This document shows, piece after piece, positions 22,323-33,879 of a stretch of 64,000 nucleotides of DNA. The notes under the pieces were generated by a model. That model saw nothing but the letters and a program-made list of their open reading frames with translations, did not search any database and had not been told where the DNA came from. Source of the stretch: Anagrus nilaparvatae (Eukaryota; Arthropoda; Insecta; Hymenoptera; Mymaridae); NCBI GenBank assembly GCA_022575985.1, contig JAKSXM010000014.1, forward strand, positions 2,914,001-2,978,000. The letters run 5' to 3'. Within the stretch, counting starts at the first letter, position 1. Each line of letters starts with the position of its first letter. A program made the position numbers and the translations under genes.

Positions 22323-22640
22323 AATATGTCCAGCGTAAACTATTCAATTCAACGTTTAATCTTTAAATTCAACAGCTTAAAATTCTAATCTTTTTTCAGT
22401 TACGTAATGCGTTTAGTTTGTCTTATATTTTCTTTACGTGTTGATGGAACTATGCAGCTAGATTTTTTAACTGAAAATAATTTTTACTTTTTAGTGAATA
22501 GTAGTATTTATTATTTTAAAACAAAGTTCATCGTTATCTTCATAATGCATTTTTTTTTTCATTTTTTTTTACATTATGCGGATGCCTTAGTCCTAGAGCA
22601 ATATTAGAAATGTTCAGAATTTAATCTTATAAAAAACGGA
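22323..22640. other. AT-rich intergenic stretch
   Basis: No gene. The short plus ORF at 22407-22607 is Phe-rich low complexity. Confidence 0.4.
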
Positions 22641-22644
22641 TATT

Positions 22645-22725
22645 ATTGTGTCCAAATCGGGTGGCGAAACTTGTAACGTTCAGAACGCAAGCTGACGCAC
22701 TATCAACCGAGCTATCTGTGCTCTT
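22645..22725 (-). other. tRNA-like sequence (SINE-type head)
   Basis: Minus strand starts GCACAGATAGCTCGGTTGATAG, close to a tRNA 5' end and A box. It continues with GTTTCGCCACCCGATTTG, a degraded B box and acceptor. The adjacent GTTACAAACAGACAGACAAAC resembles tails of non-LTR/SINE insertions. Probably a SINE or pseudo-tRNA. Confidence 0.42.
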
Positions 22726-22769
22726 TTTTTGATTCATTAGGTTACAAACAGACAGACAAACGATCGGAC

Positions 22770-24201
22770 CTCCGGTTCTCGGACCGGACCTGTGGAATGC
22801 CTTTTACGATGGCTTGTTGCGCGTCCACCTCCCGGAAGGAGTTTCCCTGATCGGGTACGCCGACGATGTGGCCCTGACCATAACGGGCAGGGACATTGAA
22901 GTGACCCAGGAGAGGTTGAATCTAGTCATGAGACGGATCAACCTCTGGATGGGCGAGCACGGGCTCCAGCTTGCGATCCCAAAAACGGAGATCGTATTGC
23001 TGACCCGTCGAAGGGTTCCCACCGATTTCGAAGTAATTATCGACGACGGCGGAAAACCTCACACGATCCGAACCAGAACATCGGTGAAATACCTGGGAGT
23101 TCAGCTTGATAACAAGCTGACCTTTTGGGAGCAATTTCAGAGGTCGTGTGAAAGGGCAGCGTCGGTTGCATCCTCCCTGTCAAGGCTCATGGCCAACATC
23201 GGGGGACCCAAACCAGGGAAGCGAAGGCTCCTGATGTCAGTCGTCAACTCTGTCCTGCTCTACGGATCAGAAGTCTGGGCGAAGACCACGGAAACTGCCA
23301 AGTACAGACATAAAATATCGTCTGTACAGAGGCAAGCGGCACTGAGGATCGCCTGCGCATACCAGACGGTATCCCTAGAGGCGATCCAGGTCGTGGCTTC
23401 GGTCATACCCATCGACCTGCTAGCGCTGGAGCGGAAATTCATCTACGAAAGCGTGGAGGACCGCGAAGTGGCAACCACTCGCGCCCGCTCCAGATCTATG
23501 GAAGCCTGGCAGGAACGATGGGAAAACAACGAAAAGGATAATGCTCGATGGACACGCACACTGATTCCAGATGTGCAGGCATGGATGGGACGACAGCATG
23601 GGGAGGTGGATTTCTACCTTACCCGATTCTTGACCGGGCACGGGTATTACCGTGTCATGTTAAAACACTGGCATAAGGTGGCAACAAAGGAGTGCTTGCA
23701 CTGTCCGGGCGTGGATCATACAGTGGAGCACACATTCTTCGAATGTGTTCGCTACTCGGGGGGGCGCCCGCCCTTCCCAATTTGGAGGCCGGAGACGGTG
23801 GTCCCGGAAATGCTACGGAGTTCCGAAAACTGGAACAAAGTAGCAGAGTACGTAAGGACCACCTTGTTGCAGAAGAAGGAGGAGGGCTTTCTATCGTAGA
23901 GAGCTCTCCTGCCCTTAGGCAGGGGGGAAGGCAGCGGCCAGCTGCCTAGGCTGCGCGTCCCAAACTGAAGTTATACCTGAAAAGGGAGTTCCGGTTTGGG
24001 ACAAACAAGCGCGGGGGGTTTAAAGTGTGTTTATCCAGTAAGAATCCGGGGCGCAGCCGGCGACCGCGTTTGCTGGTGGTCTCCCAGTTATACACTTTGT
24101 ACAACTGGGCGGTCATGGAAATTTGCGGGTCTTTAAGGCCCGCAAACACTCCATTGCTGATGTAAGATTCACATATTTCCCTTATAAAAAAAAAAAAAAA
24201 G
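22770..24201 (+). mobile_element. R1-clade LINE copy E, 5'-truncated with intact 3' end
   Basis: Begins inside the RT just before GPDLWNAF, runs to the ORF2 stop at 23899, and has a 3' UTR with both hairpins (24086-24115 and about 24122-24148) and a poly(A) at 24186-24201. The least damaged copy of this family here; used as the reference for the others. No clear target duplication seen. Confidence 0.92.
22814..23899 (+). CDS. LINE ORF2 C-terminal half (reverse transcriptase and CCHC finger), intact frame
   Basis: 361 aa of uninterrupted frame, truly continuing upstream to about 22770 (the Met at 22814 is internal). GYADDVAL at about 22853-22876 is the RT catalytic box. PKPGKRRLLMSVVNSVLLYG and ISSVQRQAALRIACAYQTVS follow in the thumb/linker region. 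CLHCPGVDHTVEHTFFEC near the C-terminus is the C-x2-C-x7-H-x4-C finger found in R1-clade ORF2. The copy lacks the endonuclease and fingers/palm N-terminus, so it cannot act alone. Confidence 0.9.
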   Translation: MLRVHLPEGVSLIGYADDVALTITGRDIEVTQERLNLVMRRINLWMGEHGLQLAIPKTEIVLLTRRRVPTDFEVIIDDGGKPHTIRTRTSVKYLGVQLDNKLTFWEQFQRSCERAASVASSLSRLMANIGGPKPGKRRLLMSVVNSVLLYGSEVWAKTTETAKYRHKISSVQRQAALRIACAYQTVSLEAIQVVASVIPIDLLALERKFIYESVEDREVATTRARSRSMEAWQERWENNEKDNARWTRTLIPDVQAWMGRQHGEVDFYLTRFLTGHGYYRVMLKHWHKVATKECLHCPGVDHTVEHTFFECVRYSGGRPPFPIWRPETVVPEMLRSSENWNKVAEYVRTTLLQKKEEGFLS

Positions 24202-24359
24202 TATTTCTAATTTAAACAAATATATATACATTTTTGTTCAAGAACTAATATATTTTTTATTACATAAATTTTACATATTTCAAATAGTTATTTTTTTGTA
24301 CGAAAAACATTGATAAATTAGTTGATTAAATATTCAATTATATATTATCGTAATAAATT
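24202..24359. other. AT-rich spacer
   Basis: No feature seen between the LINE copy E tail and fragment F. Confidence 0.4.
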
Positions 24360-25685
24360 TCAAGTTTATAACTCCGCTATGCCGGTCCTAAGCCCGGCGC
24401 CTCATAAGGCTGAGGAAGGAGGAAGGTAGTTCAGGCTGCTTTATTAAAGTTGAACTGGAATCTATGATACTGGACATAGCTTTCTGGAACAAATGCGGCT
24501 GCCCTATAAACGGGATCTGTGCCTTGCATTTCTCTGAGTTACGCGGATACCGCTACAATGCATTTTCATTGAGTAAGTCGCAGACAGCTTATTGCTCTCT
24601 GGAATAACTGAGGCTGATCTATAAATCGGGTCTATGCCTTGCATTTCCTTTGAGCATTCTTAATGAATGTGCATCAAACTGCTATCCACTAGTATAAAAG
24701 GGGCTCCAAGAGATTTCCTCCTTGAGCACAGCAACGTAACTAATTAATTAGAGCTTATAAGGATCCAGGTGCAGTAAGAAGAAGTAGGAGCTGAAAAAAA
24801 AGCGTCCGGAAAACGAGGACAGGCGATATCTTGATTTAATAATAGGAACCTAGTGACAAAGTAGGTTCTTTTTCACAAGAAGTAAGGAAGGTACTGGGAG
24901 ACCAAGTCAAAATTAGGGCAAGTCAAAGTTATCCAAAACCTTAATTTGAATTGTCTCACTAAGCTGGTGGATGTCATCAATGCCATCAAAGGCAAAGAAG
25001 AAGATGCAGAGTCAGCTAGGATATATATCTCTAAGAGCAACTCAAGAGAGCAGAGGACTGTCTATTTTGAAAACTACATTGATAAAAAAACCGCCTATAA
25101 ACTAGCTCGCACTGAACGCATTAAAATTTGGTGGATGAATTGTAGGGTAAGGTTGTGGACCTCACTAACGCGCTGCTTTAAGGGCTTAAGTTACGGGCGC
25201 ATAGCCAATAATTGCTTTCAACCAGACAGGAGGGAAAACTGTTATAAATACGGAGGAGAAAGTTAGGATAAAATACAAAGTGAATGCTCTGTTCCGATCT
25301 CGGGCAAAGAGGCAAGAAACTGAAGCATACCTTAGGAAAAGGAAAGCGTGAGGTGCTACGGAGGGATCTTGAGAATAATTAAGGAGCGGTGTAGATCCTA
25401 GCAAGTCAAAGAATGCTAAAGGTGTTTTAAGGTAAAGTACAAACAAGTCCTTAATCAGAAAACATGATGTTCTAACTTGCTATAGAAAAGTCAGCAGAAT
25501 TTCTCCTGGGAAGGTACTAGTACAAGAGAATGGCTCCGGCAGAGGCTTTGCCAGGATCAAGACGCAAGTTTTTACCTACATAAGCGCGTGCTTAACACCA
25601 AACAAGCCCAAAGAGGGAACTCTGATCCAACTTAACAGCCTGGAAGATGCAGTAAATGACATGACTGGTAAGATTTAAAGCAAGA
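24360..25685 (+). pseudogene. R1-clade LINE fragment F (different family): 5' UTR, ORF1 tail and endonuclease start, decayed
   Basis: The 5' part holds two diverged copies of a CTGGAATAACTGAGGCTG..CTATAAA..GGGTC unit (about 24480 and 24600) and TATAAAAGGGGC at about 24695. The frame 24946-25266 reads a gag-like end: IWWMNCRVRLW, then knuckles RCFKGLSYGRIANNC and ENCYKYGGES, in which a Cys, a His and a Cys are replaced. From about 25375 the ORF2 start reads ILRIIKERCRS with stops, then GRGFARIKTQVFTYISACLTPNK, the APE domain. It ends at about 25685 before the RT. Not a relative of copies A-E at the nucleotide level. Confidence 0.72.
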
Positions 25686-25977
25686 CTTAACTTAGCTATG
25701 TTAAATGTAGGTATACCCTGGTGCAAAAAACATCGATGAATAACGCTTATTTTGAGCGCTTATTTTCATCGCTAAATTATCGCTAAATCAGCGCTTATTT
25801 AGTGCAAAAAAATAACTTAAAAATTTTTTTTTTGGAATTTTAAAAAAAAAAATTATTTTTTTTTAATTTTCTAAAAATTTTTGAGGGGAGGGTGGGGGAG
25901 TTATTATGAACCGGTGGACCCATAATCGAATAATGTTTTCGAAAAAATTCCGAATTTTTAAAAGTAGAGGAAAAAAA
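25686..25977. other. AT-rich stretch with short GCTTATT repeats
   Basis: CGCTTATTT(T/A) recurs four times at about 25745-25805. Otherwise A/T homopolymers. This is the left flank of the 400-bp-unit array. Confidence 0.4.
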
Positions 25978-27509
25978 TAGCTTTAGACTAAAACAAAATA
26001 TATATAAATATATATTAGATTTTGATTCCATGTACTAGATTCATAAGAATATAAAAATTATTAAGAAATAAAATTTCTTATTTCCTACATAGTACATAAA
26101 TGGTATTTCACTCGAATACATTGAGCGAGATCATCAGTAAGAAACTCAATGTATTTTTCTTATATACCAAAACTCAGCTTGAATTGTCTTTGATTTCTTA
26201 TATACTTTCCCGACTTCATTTCCCTTGCGAGAAAGTATACTTGAAATCAATCTATAACATGGACCACTGTATGGCAACAAATGTTATAGCTGAGTAAAAT
26301 GTATTACATTCAAAGCACCAAATTCATGGCATTAGATGTGAATATGAATGTAATAACTAATCAAGAATGCCCGTAAAGCAAATTAAAATAAAACAAAATA
26401 TATATAAATATATATTAGATTTTGATTCCATGTACTAGATTCATAAGAATATAAAAATTATTAAGAAATAAAATTTCTTATTTCCTACATAGTACATAAA
26501 TGGTATTTCACTCGAATACATTGAGCGAGATCATCAGTAAGAAACTCAATGTATTTTTCTTATATACCAAAACTCAGCTTGAATTGTCTTTGATTTCTTA
26601 TATACTTTCCCGACTTCATTTCCCTTGCGAGAAAGTATACTTGAAATCAATCTATAACATGGACCACTGTATGGCAACAAATGTTATAGCTGAGTAAAAT
26701 GTATTACATTCAAAGCACCAAATTCATGGCATTAGATGTGAATATGAATGTAATAACTAATCAAGAATGCCCGTAAAGCAAATTAAAATAAAACAAAATA
26801 TATATAAATATATATTAGATTTTGATTCCATGTACTAGATTCATAAGAATATAAAAATTATTAAGAAATAAAATTTCTTATTTCCATATAGATTGATTTC
26901 AAGTATACTTTCTCGCAAGGGAAATGAAGTCGGGAAAGTATATAAGAAATCAAAGACAATTCAAGCTGAGTTTTGGTATATAAGAAAAATACATTGAGTT
27001 TCTTACTGATGATCTCGCTCAATGTATTCGAGTGAAATACCATTTATGTACTATGTAGGAAATAAGAAATTTTATTTCTTAATAATTTTTATATTCTTAT
27101 GAATCTAGTACATGGAATCAAAATCTAATATATATTTATATATATTTTGTTTTATTTTAATTTGCTTTACGGGCATTCTTGATTAGTTATTACATTCATA
27201 TTCACATCTAATGCCATGAATTTGGTGCTTTGAATGTAATACATTTTACTCAGCTATAACATTTGTTGCCATACAGTGGTCCATGTTATAGATTGATTTC
27301 AAGTATACTTTCTCGCAAGGGAAATGAAGTCGGGAAAGTATATAAGAAATCAAAGACAATTCAAGCTGAGTTTTGGTATATAAGAAAAATACATTGAGTT
27401 TCTTACTGATGATCTCGCTCAATGTATTCGAGTGAAATACCATTTATGTACTATGTAGGAAATAAGAAATTTTATTTCTTAATAATTTTTATATTCTTAG
27501 CTTTAGACT
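25978..27509. mobile_element. Multimeric insertion of a 400-bp hairpin-rich unit with 12-bp target duplication
   Basis: Two complete identical 400-bp units in tandem (25990-26389, 26390-26789) are followed by a partial third (to 26885), then a partial and a further long copy in inverted orientation (26886-27499). TAGCTTTAGACT flanks the whole array (25978-25989 and 27498-27509), so it looks like one insertion event. The unit is a series of inverted pairs: ATACATTGAG/CTCAATGTAT, GATTTC..ACTTTC/GAAAGT..GAAATC, CTATAACAT/ATGTTATAG and TATTACATTCA/TGAATGTAATA. The identical 65-aa ORFs in each copy have no recognisable features and are probably accidental. Assembly error cannot be excluded. Confidence 0.75.
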
Positions 27510-27639
27510 GTTTGGGGGGTTTTCAGGTGTGATGAGCAAGAATTTTCAACTTTAATTTTAAAATTCAAATTTTTTGACCCGAAATTGGCCAATTATTTTT
27601 CGAAAAAATACTAAATTTTTTTAAAATGACATGTAAGTG
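27510..27639. other. Right flank of the array, no gene
   Basis: Continues the target sequence (GCTTTAGACTGTTTGG...). No feature seen. Confidence 0.4.
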
Positions 27640-30130
27640 TATTTTTTTTAATCTTTTTCTTCTTAACACAAACATTAATAAAAAAACTTTTTAATAATAA
27701 ATAATAAATAGCTAAACAAAAAAAAAAAAAAAAAATTGAAAGGAAAATTTTGCCAGACAACCAGAGACGCGAATCGCATTTCATAAACGAAAGAGAAATA
27801 ATTATAGTGATAAAATTTTTATAACCTTTGTTCGCATAGAGTTTTGCCCTTGACGCTGAAATGACATAATATTTTCATAATAGCTAATCTTAAAAATAGC
27901 ATAATTGCACTTTATAAGTTACACTAAGTCGTATGGAGCGAAAGAAATAATAACTAATTAACCAATTCATTAACACATATGGGCATATCTCACCAAGTGG
28001 TTATATTGCATAAATGAGGGTTTTAATGAAAATCCAGCTTTCTGTTAAAAAAAAAAAATTATTGAGATTTATTTAAATATATTTCTTCTCAAATCTCAAG
28101 AAATTTTTTTGCCTATTTTCTTTAATTATTATGAAATAACAGCCTTGGAATAATTCGAAACCCTAATATTTTGTTGGTAACCTTGTTAAGTTTTCTAAAT
28201 TCTTATCATTACAGAGGGAATGCAGTAAATCTATTTGTCTTTCTATAAATAGATTTTGATAAATTAATAATATATTTAATTTCTTCATACGTTTAAAACA
28301 AAGTGCTCCTTTTCTAAAAAAAATTCTGCCAGCTGAAATATTGGTAACCACATTTTCCAATAAATACGACCGAAGAAAGTTTTTTAAGCCACAAATGAAT
28401 GACGTGAACAATTTTTACTTCTAACTATTGTGAAAATTCTCTACAATGTTTCACAATTTGAAAGTGATTTGGGAAAAACTGGTGCCTCTAATAATTCAGT
28501 AGATATCGACATCAAAAGGCTTTGCTGTCAATGCGTAATTTTGGTACTAAAATCACATTTTTTAATGGCACTCGTTCAATTTTCAAAAAATCTTCGCAAA
28601 ATCTTATGTGATTTATGTAAAATCTTATCAGATTTCAGTTTAAAAAAACGGCATAGCTTAATTCAATGCGCTGTATGTATAAACCTCAGTTTTATATAAA
28701 CTAATCGTACAATTTAGAAGCGTTGTTTACCAATAACCTAAAAATAACAAACGTGTAAGAATTACGTATGTTTCATTCTTGGTTCAAAAAAGATGTTTTT
28801 GATTTGAATTTAGTGCTTTAAAAAAATAAATAAAATTATGTAGTTGTAGCTCATACTTAGTTGATCATTAAAATCTATATTTCAAGAAATATACATATTG
28901 AAAAAAATCAAAGTCTAAAAAAATTTTTCAAAAATCATAGAGGGCACAACTAAATGATTTAATAAATTATAATAAAATCATTCGATCATATTTTAATCAG
29001 TGGTGGATCAGAAAAGGGCCTAAGGGGGTGGGGCGGTTAAGCAAAATTTGTATGTTTTCTTATGAAATTTGTATAAAAAAACAAAATTATGATCAAAAAA
29101 TATGCATTTTTTGGAGCTCAGGGGAGGCAATCACCCTTACCACCCCCCTTTTGATCCACCCATGATTTTAGCAGTAGTCAAATAAAAATTAGGTATAACG
29201 ACAAAGAACTTTTAAAACATTCCTATTAAGTTTAAAACATAACTTTTAAAACATAACTATTTAGTAATAGGAAGTTTAAAGACAAATAATTTGAATGCTT
29301 TGAGTGATTTTTTGAAACAATCAGGAACTTTTCTTACAAATTAAAATTTTATGAAACTGCAAAAATAAAAATTTTTTTTTAATAATTAATATATTAATAA
29401 CTAATATATTAACTATATTTTAGGCTTTATGTGAGCAATGAGTTAAAGATTCAGGGGTCTTAGCCAGCTATACCTATAGCGCAGTCTGTAGAACATTTAA
29501 TTTTTTGTTTATAAAAAAATTGAAAATTTATCTTCTTATTATTGGCTTTTGGACAGAAATAAAATTTATTGTTATATATCTCTATATTTTCCAGTATTTT
29601 TGAGAACTAATTTCATCATTTAGTAATTATAACCTTAAATATATTTTTTAATTTAAGAAGTTCATTTATCAAACGCCGTAGCTTAAAATTAAGTTACGCA
29701 AAGAAAATCTTAATTTTTATTTTTTTATTAAACTTCTGTCCAAATGTCATTATTGTGCTCTCAAAAATAAAATTTAATTTATAAAATTAGAAATATAACC
29801 ACTTGGTGAGATATGCCCATATACAATTTTTATTACAATACTACTGCAATATTCATTTTTTTGCCCAACCAAGATCTCTCTTTAGCTTATAATAAACGCA
29901 AAATTAATTGTGCATCACTGTATTAATCAATACATAATTTTCATTAACGAGCAATGTTCTCAACTATGAAAATAGCTTGTACTCTAAAAAGGATTAATGG
30001 GAATATTATTAATAATAATATATATGGGAAAATATTGGCAATCCAGAAGGTATGAACAAAACAAAATGCTTCTGAGAGCTTATAAATCAAACAAGAAGCT
30101 GTATAACTGACTAATATCAACACCAATTAA
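27640..30130 (-). repeat. Repeat X, copy 1, split by a 1.84-kb inverted-repeat element
   Basis: 27640-27979 and 29820-30003 are the reverse complement of 61603-62055 (shared: AGCTATTTTCATAGTTGAGAAC, TTAATGAATTGGTTAATTAG-type, CATAGAGTTTTGCCC). In copy 2 the two parts are contiguous. Nature of X unknown. Confidence 0.72.
27980..29819. mobile_element. Non-autonomous TIR element with TA target duplication inside repeat X
   Basis: The left end TGGGCATATCTCACCAAGTG is matched inverted at the right end (CACTTGGTGAGATATGCCCA). Removing 27980-29819 plus one TA gives ACACATATACAA. The uninterrupted repeat X copy at 61760-61775 reads ACACATGTACAA on the same strand. TIRs are at least 27 bp (TGGGCATATC... 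to ...GGTTATAT). No transposase is visible, so it depends on another element; the TA duplication suggests the Tc1/mariner group but TIR sequence alone does not prove it. Confidence 0.75.
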
Positions 30131-30899
30131 CTCTATCCTAGTTTCTTCAAGCCAATAATAAAAGAAAACAGAGCTTTTCTAATCTGGTGCAGTTATTAAC
30201 TAACTCACCAACGCTATATAGCGTTCTTTAATCTGAGATAAGCCACATATTTGCGTATTACTCATCGATACAGGAAAGTTTTTTTTCTCTATAAATGATT
30301 AATCAAACTTTCATAAATTTCTCATTCTTTTGCGAATTGTACCATAAAGTTTTGCAAAATTTTCTCAAACAACCTTTTTTGTCATTCTTGTATCAAGCAT
30401 ACACCAATATTTAAAGATTGTAAAATTTACTACGTTTTTATTAAGATTTTTTTGAATTTTTATTGTACTAACAATTATATATCTCTGTTTTTCTTGCTCC
30501 ATTTGACTTTTTTAATTCCAAATTTTTAGAAACAAAAATAGAGAGAAAAAGGAGAAAAAGAAGAAAACAATACACAAATAATTTTGATGTAAAATCATGT
30601 TTATTTACCTACACAAAAATCTTACTGCATAAATCGTAAACCAGCACGTATTTCATAGATAATAACTTCCTTTTAAAAATATTTTAATATTTAAATTCAT
30701 ACTAAGTACAAGCGTTAGCAAAAATGCATTTCTATTTATTACATAATCGGCAACAAATATAATAATAATGTAAAATAGTTCCTTATACTCAGCCTAGAAT
30801 GCTTACCATACACTTATATTACTTTTATGCAAATTTAATGTATTTAAGAATAACGTGTTTGCGCATGTGTGTATTAACCTGTACAAATTATTATTCCCT
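30131..30899. other. AT-rich intergenic stretch
   Basis: No gene, RNA or repeat recognised. Confidence 0.4.
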
Positions 30900-31125
30900 A
30901 TACATCCAATCCATTACCTAAATCCATTACCTAAACCCAAAAATACAAAATTAAAATTTTCTACAACATATAAATCCAATCCATTACCTAAATCAATTAC
31001 CTAAATCCAAAATACAAAAACTAAAATTTTCTACAACATATACATCCAAGCCATTACCTAAATCCATCACCTAGATCCAAAAATACGAAAATTAAAATTT
31101 TCTACAACATATAATTTTCTACAAA
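30900..31125. repeat. Tandem repeat, about 75 bp x 3
   Basis: Units contain CATCCAATCCATTACCTAAATC, then AAAATTTTCTACAACATATA; near 30900, 30975 and 31040. Confidence 0.8.
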
Positions 31126-32269
31126 TCGAATCCATTGTTTAGAATTGTTGGCCACTCTAATATATAAAATCTTTACTTTTCCAATCATACTTATAAAACG
31201 CTAGACACATAACAATTTACCCTAGACATAATAACAATAAGCATTCCCCTAAAAATCAATATGTGGTTAAAAGACATTGTTTGGATAAAAGAACTATAGA
31301 CGCGAAGCCTTCCAATCAACATATAGCCTCCAAAGTAAGAATAACCAATGAATGTTTTATTTTAGTCGGCCATCATCCCTCACGGAACAATACGGTTCAA
31401 AACGGTTAAAAAGGTTATCGCATTTAACCATACAAAATGTTGACGATTGTAAACGTTTAAATTTAACCGTTTTTAATCGTTCCTAATAATTTTAATAGTT
31501 TTTAATCGTATTGAAGTATTCCGACCAAGTAAAAGTCATTTTCTTTTTATTATTCGGTTTTAGTGATAAACAATATAAAGTATGTATGTGCTTTTATTTA
31601 ACCTTAGGTTATATACTGTATTTAACCTCTTATACGGAGGTCACCAACAGTTATTTGCACAAGCGGTCCAAACCGCATTTTTTGCTTTTATTCCCTCGGA
31701 AGTCGATATATATATTGAGATATATACCGCTTTTTCCTTTAATGGAAATAATTAGATAGGTTTGGAGACGTATGGACAAATTGTTGGTGAAACTGTGGGA
31801 TTAGAAGGGATGTTTAGGATAGGTGGAACTTTAACAATCATTTCAAACTTTATCTATTCATAGCCTTTACTAGGGTTTGGGATGGCCAAATGCGGTCCAA
31901 GGTCCGACTTTTTAATAGGAGCCATGCTGACAATTCCGTCTTTAAATCGCAGAGTTGTTATTCACAACGATCGCTTTAAAAGAGGCGCGAAAAACCTTGG
32001 AAAAACGCCCTCTATGCATGACATACGGAGGCAAGCAAATGGTACTTTCCATTTCGTCTTGCCCCCTGCGACTCGGCAGCTAACTCTACTCTCCCTTCTT
32101 AAAATAAATATTTAATTTTATTAAATATTTATTTCCAGAAAAAAAGTTGTCACTGCTCTGTATACGAACCCACTTCATAATATTTTGCTATATTACAAAG
32201 CGAGCGCGTTACCTCTGCGCTACCGAGCCGGTCAATAAAGTATTTTAAAGGAAAAACGCTATTTTTCAA
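31126..32269. other. Intergenic; no gene supported
   Basis: 31400-31510 has repeated AACGGTT/TTTAATCGT motifs. The 77-aa plus ORF at 31882-32115 has an even base mix unlike its flanks but no motif I recognise. A tRNA-like stretch on the minus strand at 32155-32240 has TAGCGCAGAGGTAACGC (A box) and GTGGGTTCGTATAC (B box); its stems are poor, so SINE remnant or pseudo-tRNA. Confidence 0.35.
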
Positions 32270-32960
32270 ATTTGAAAATATTTGTTCATTTATCCAAGAT
32301 GGCGGAATAAATTTAAAAAGGGTTGAATAATTAAAAGTAGTCAAACCTCATATTTTACGGGTTTCATGAAGTAAAATTTGAGTGAAAAATCATACGCATA
32401 CTGCCTGAAAAATTTTCCGGGTTTCCCAAAATGGCGGCTATTCCAAGATTGTATTTAATGAGCGTTCAAACAATACGAAAACATTATTTATGATAAAAAA
32501 ATTTCGGAATAAAGAAATATGAATAAGTTTTGATACCTGTATCATCAGAAAATTTGTCGGTTTTTCCAAGATGGCGGACATGAAATTCTGAAAACCTTTT
32601 CAATTTTTGACATTTTAATTAACTCTGATGGGGTTTTAAGAACGAGAAAAAAAATATTTTTGTTGACATTTTTATTTTGTCAAAAGCGGAAAATTTTTTC
32701 GACTTTCCAAAATTCCGGATTAAAAAAATAAACGAAAAATTAGTTTTACGCATAATTCTTGAGCTTAACAACAATAAATTTTCGATAAAAAATTTCAAAC
32801 TTTCAACCTTAAATAATTTTCCGTTTTTCCAAGATGGCTTGTTAAAGATCAATGATAAGAAAATATTTTCTTCGATTCCCCAAGATATTGGTGGAAGAAT
32901 TAATGAATTAAATTTGTCCTTTTTAAGGGGGGGGGGTCAAATTTGTCCTATTTAAGGGGA
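32270..32960. repeat. AAGATGGCGG repeat family, second locus
   Basis: CAAGATGGCGGA at about 32298 and 32566, AAAATGGCGGC at 32429, CAAGATGGCTTG at 32832. 32570-32910 is the reverse complement of 58045-58385, including TTTTGTCAAAAGCGGAAAAT and CTTAACAACAATAAATTTTC. The small ORFs in both loci are readings of this repeat. A G-run lies at 32928-32956. Confidence 0.7.
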
Positions 32961-33329
32961 GGGGGGTCAAATAAGACTTAGAATAATTAGGTAAGTATAT
33001 GTATAAATAAAAAAAATATATAAATAAATAAAATATTTTTAAAGACTTTGAAAAATCTGGGCTTAAGGACTTAGGACTTGTGATCAAGTAAAAAATAAAA
33101 GAAGCCATATAGATATTATAGAAAATTGTCGTACGTAGTTGAAAAATGTTATTACTAGATACCGTCAATGACGGGTAGAGCGAAGCTGATCATGTTTAAA
33201 AAAAAAAACAAGAAAAGAGTTTCAGTTATAATTTTGGGATTTTAAAAGTTTTGATTTGATTGAGTTCAATAATAATGTTTTAATAAAAATGTTAAGAATA
33301 GTTAGAATTTTTAAGTATTGGCCAAAAAG
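32961..33329. other. AT-rich stretch
   Basis: No feature seen. Confidence 0.35.
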
Positions 33330-33830
33330 GACACCAAAAATCCGCTTCTTATTTTTTAACCTTGTTATTTGTTCGCTGAAAAGAATTGAATAAAAAATTT
33401 CTTTGAAATCAAGTCAGAATGCGGTGTAAGGGTTTAAAAATTCGATAACCAGAATTAGAAAAACACTTCTGTAGGTATTGTATATCGCTGAATCTGAATT
33501 TGGGGTCCTACTAGGTAAGAAAATAGGAAAATGCAGCAGAAACTTTCAATCTTATGGGTTTTTTTTACAATATTTAGGAACTAATGATCAAATTAATAAG
33601 TACCACGTTTTAAGAGTTTTAATACAATGTGAGTTTTTTTCTTTATTTTTCTTTTAATCTTGCATTTAAAAAAGTTTTATCTTATTTTAACTTCTATTTA
33701 ATTTATTGACTCCTGTACGGGGGCGAAAATGGATAAAACTACCCCTGTATTATTTAACAGAAAATGAAAAAAACTTATAACTGGTTTGTGTTTTCCCACA
33801 ACCAACGATCATTGAACATGTTCACTTATA
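33330..33830. repeat. Dispersed repeat family, copy 2
   Basis: Collinear with 17560-18150 in the same orientation; see that entry for shared blocks. Confidence 0.5.
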
Positions 33831-33879
33831 ACAGTTTTGACGTATATTCCCTAATTATTAAAAGTTCTAAGATCGAAAT

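Noticed and set aside
26100..27443. Four identical 65-aa ORFs in the 400-bp units as a gene family
   Set aside because: They are carried by identical DNA copies, cover inverted pairs, and show no protein features; identity is explained by recent duplication.
26880..27480. Hammerhead ribozyme in the inverted 400-bp units (CTGATGA ... CTCG/CGAG ... GAAA)
   Set aside because: Core words are present and a TTTCTTA/TAAGAAA pair exists, but the required UH cleavage triplet is absent and CTGATGA falls in the loop of a stronger ATACATTGAG hairpin.
31882..32115. 77-aa ORF as a conserved gene
   Set aside because: More balanced composition than flanks, but no domain, no splice context and no second copy; kept only as a remark.
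19351..32240. Three functional tRNA genes (19.36, 22.65 and 32.16 kb, minus)
   Set aside because: A and B boxes are recognisable but acceptor and T stems do not pair, so they are listed as tRNA-like or SINE remnants.
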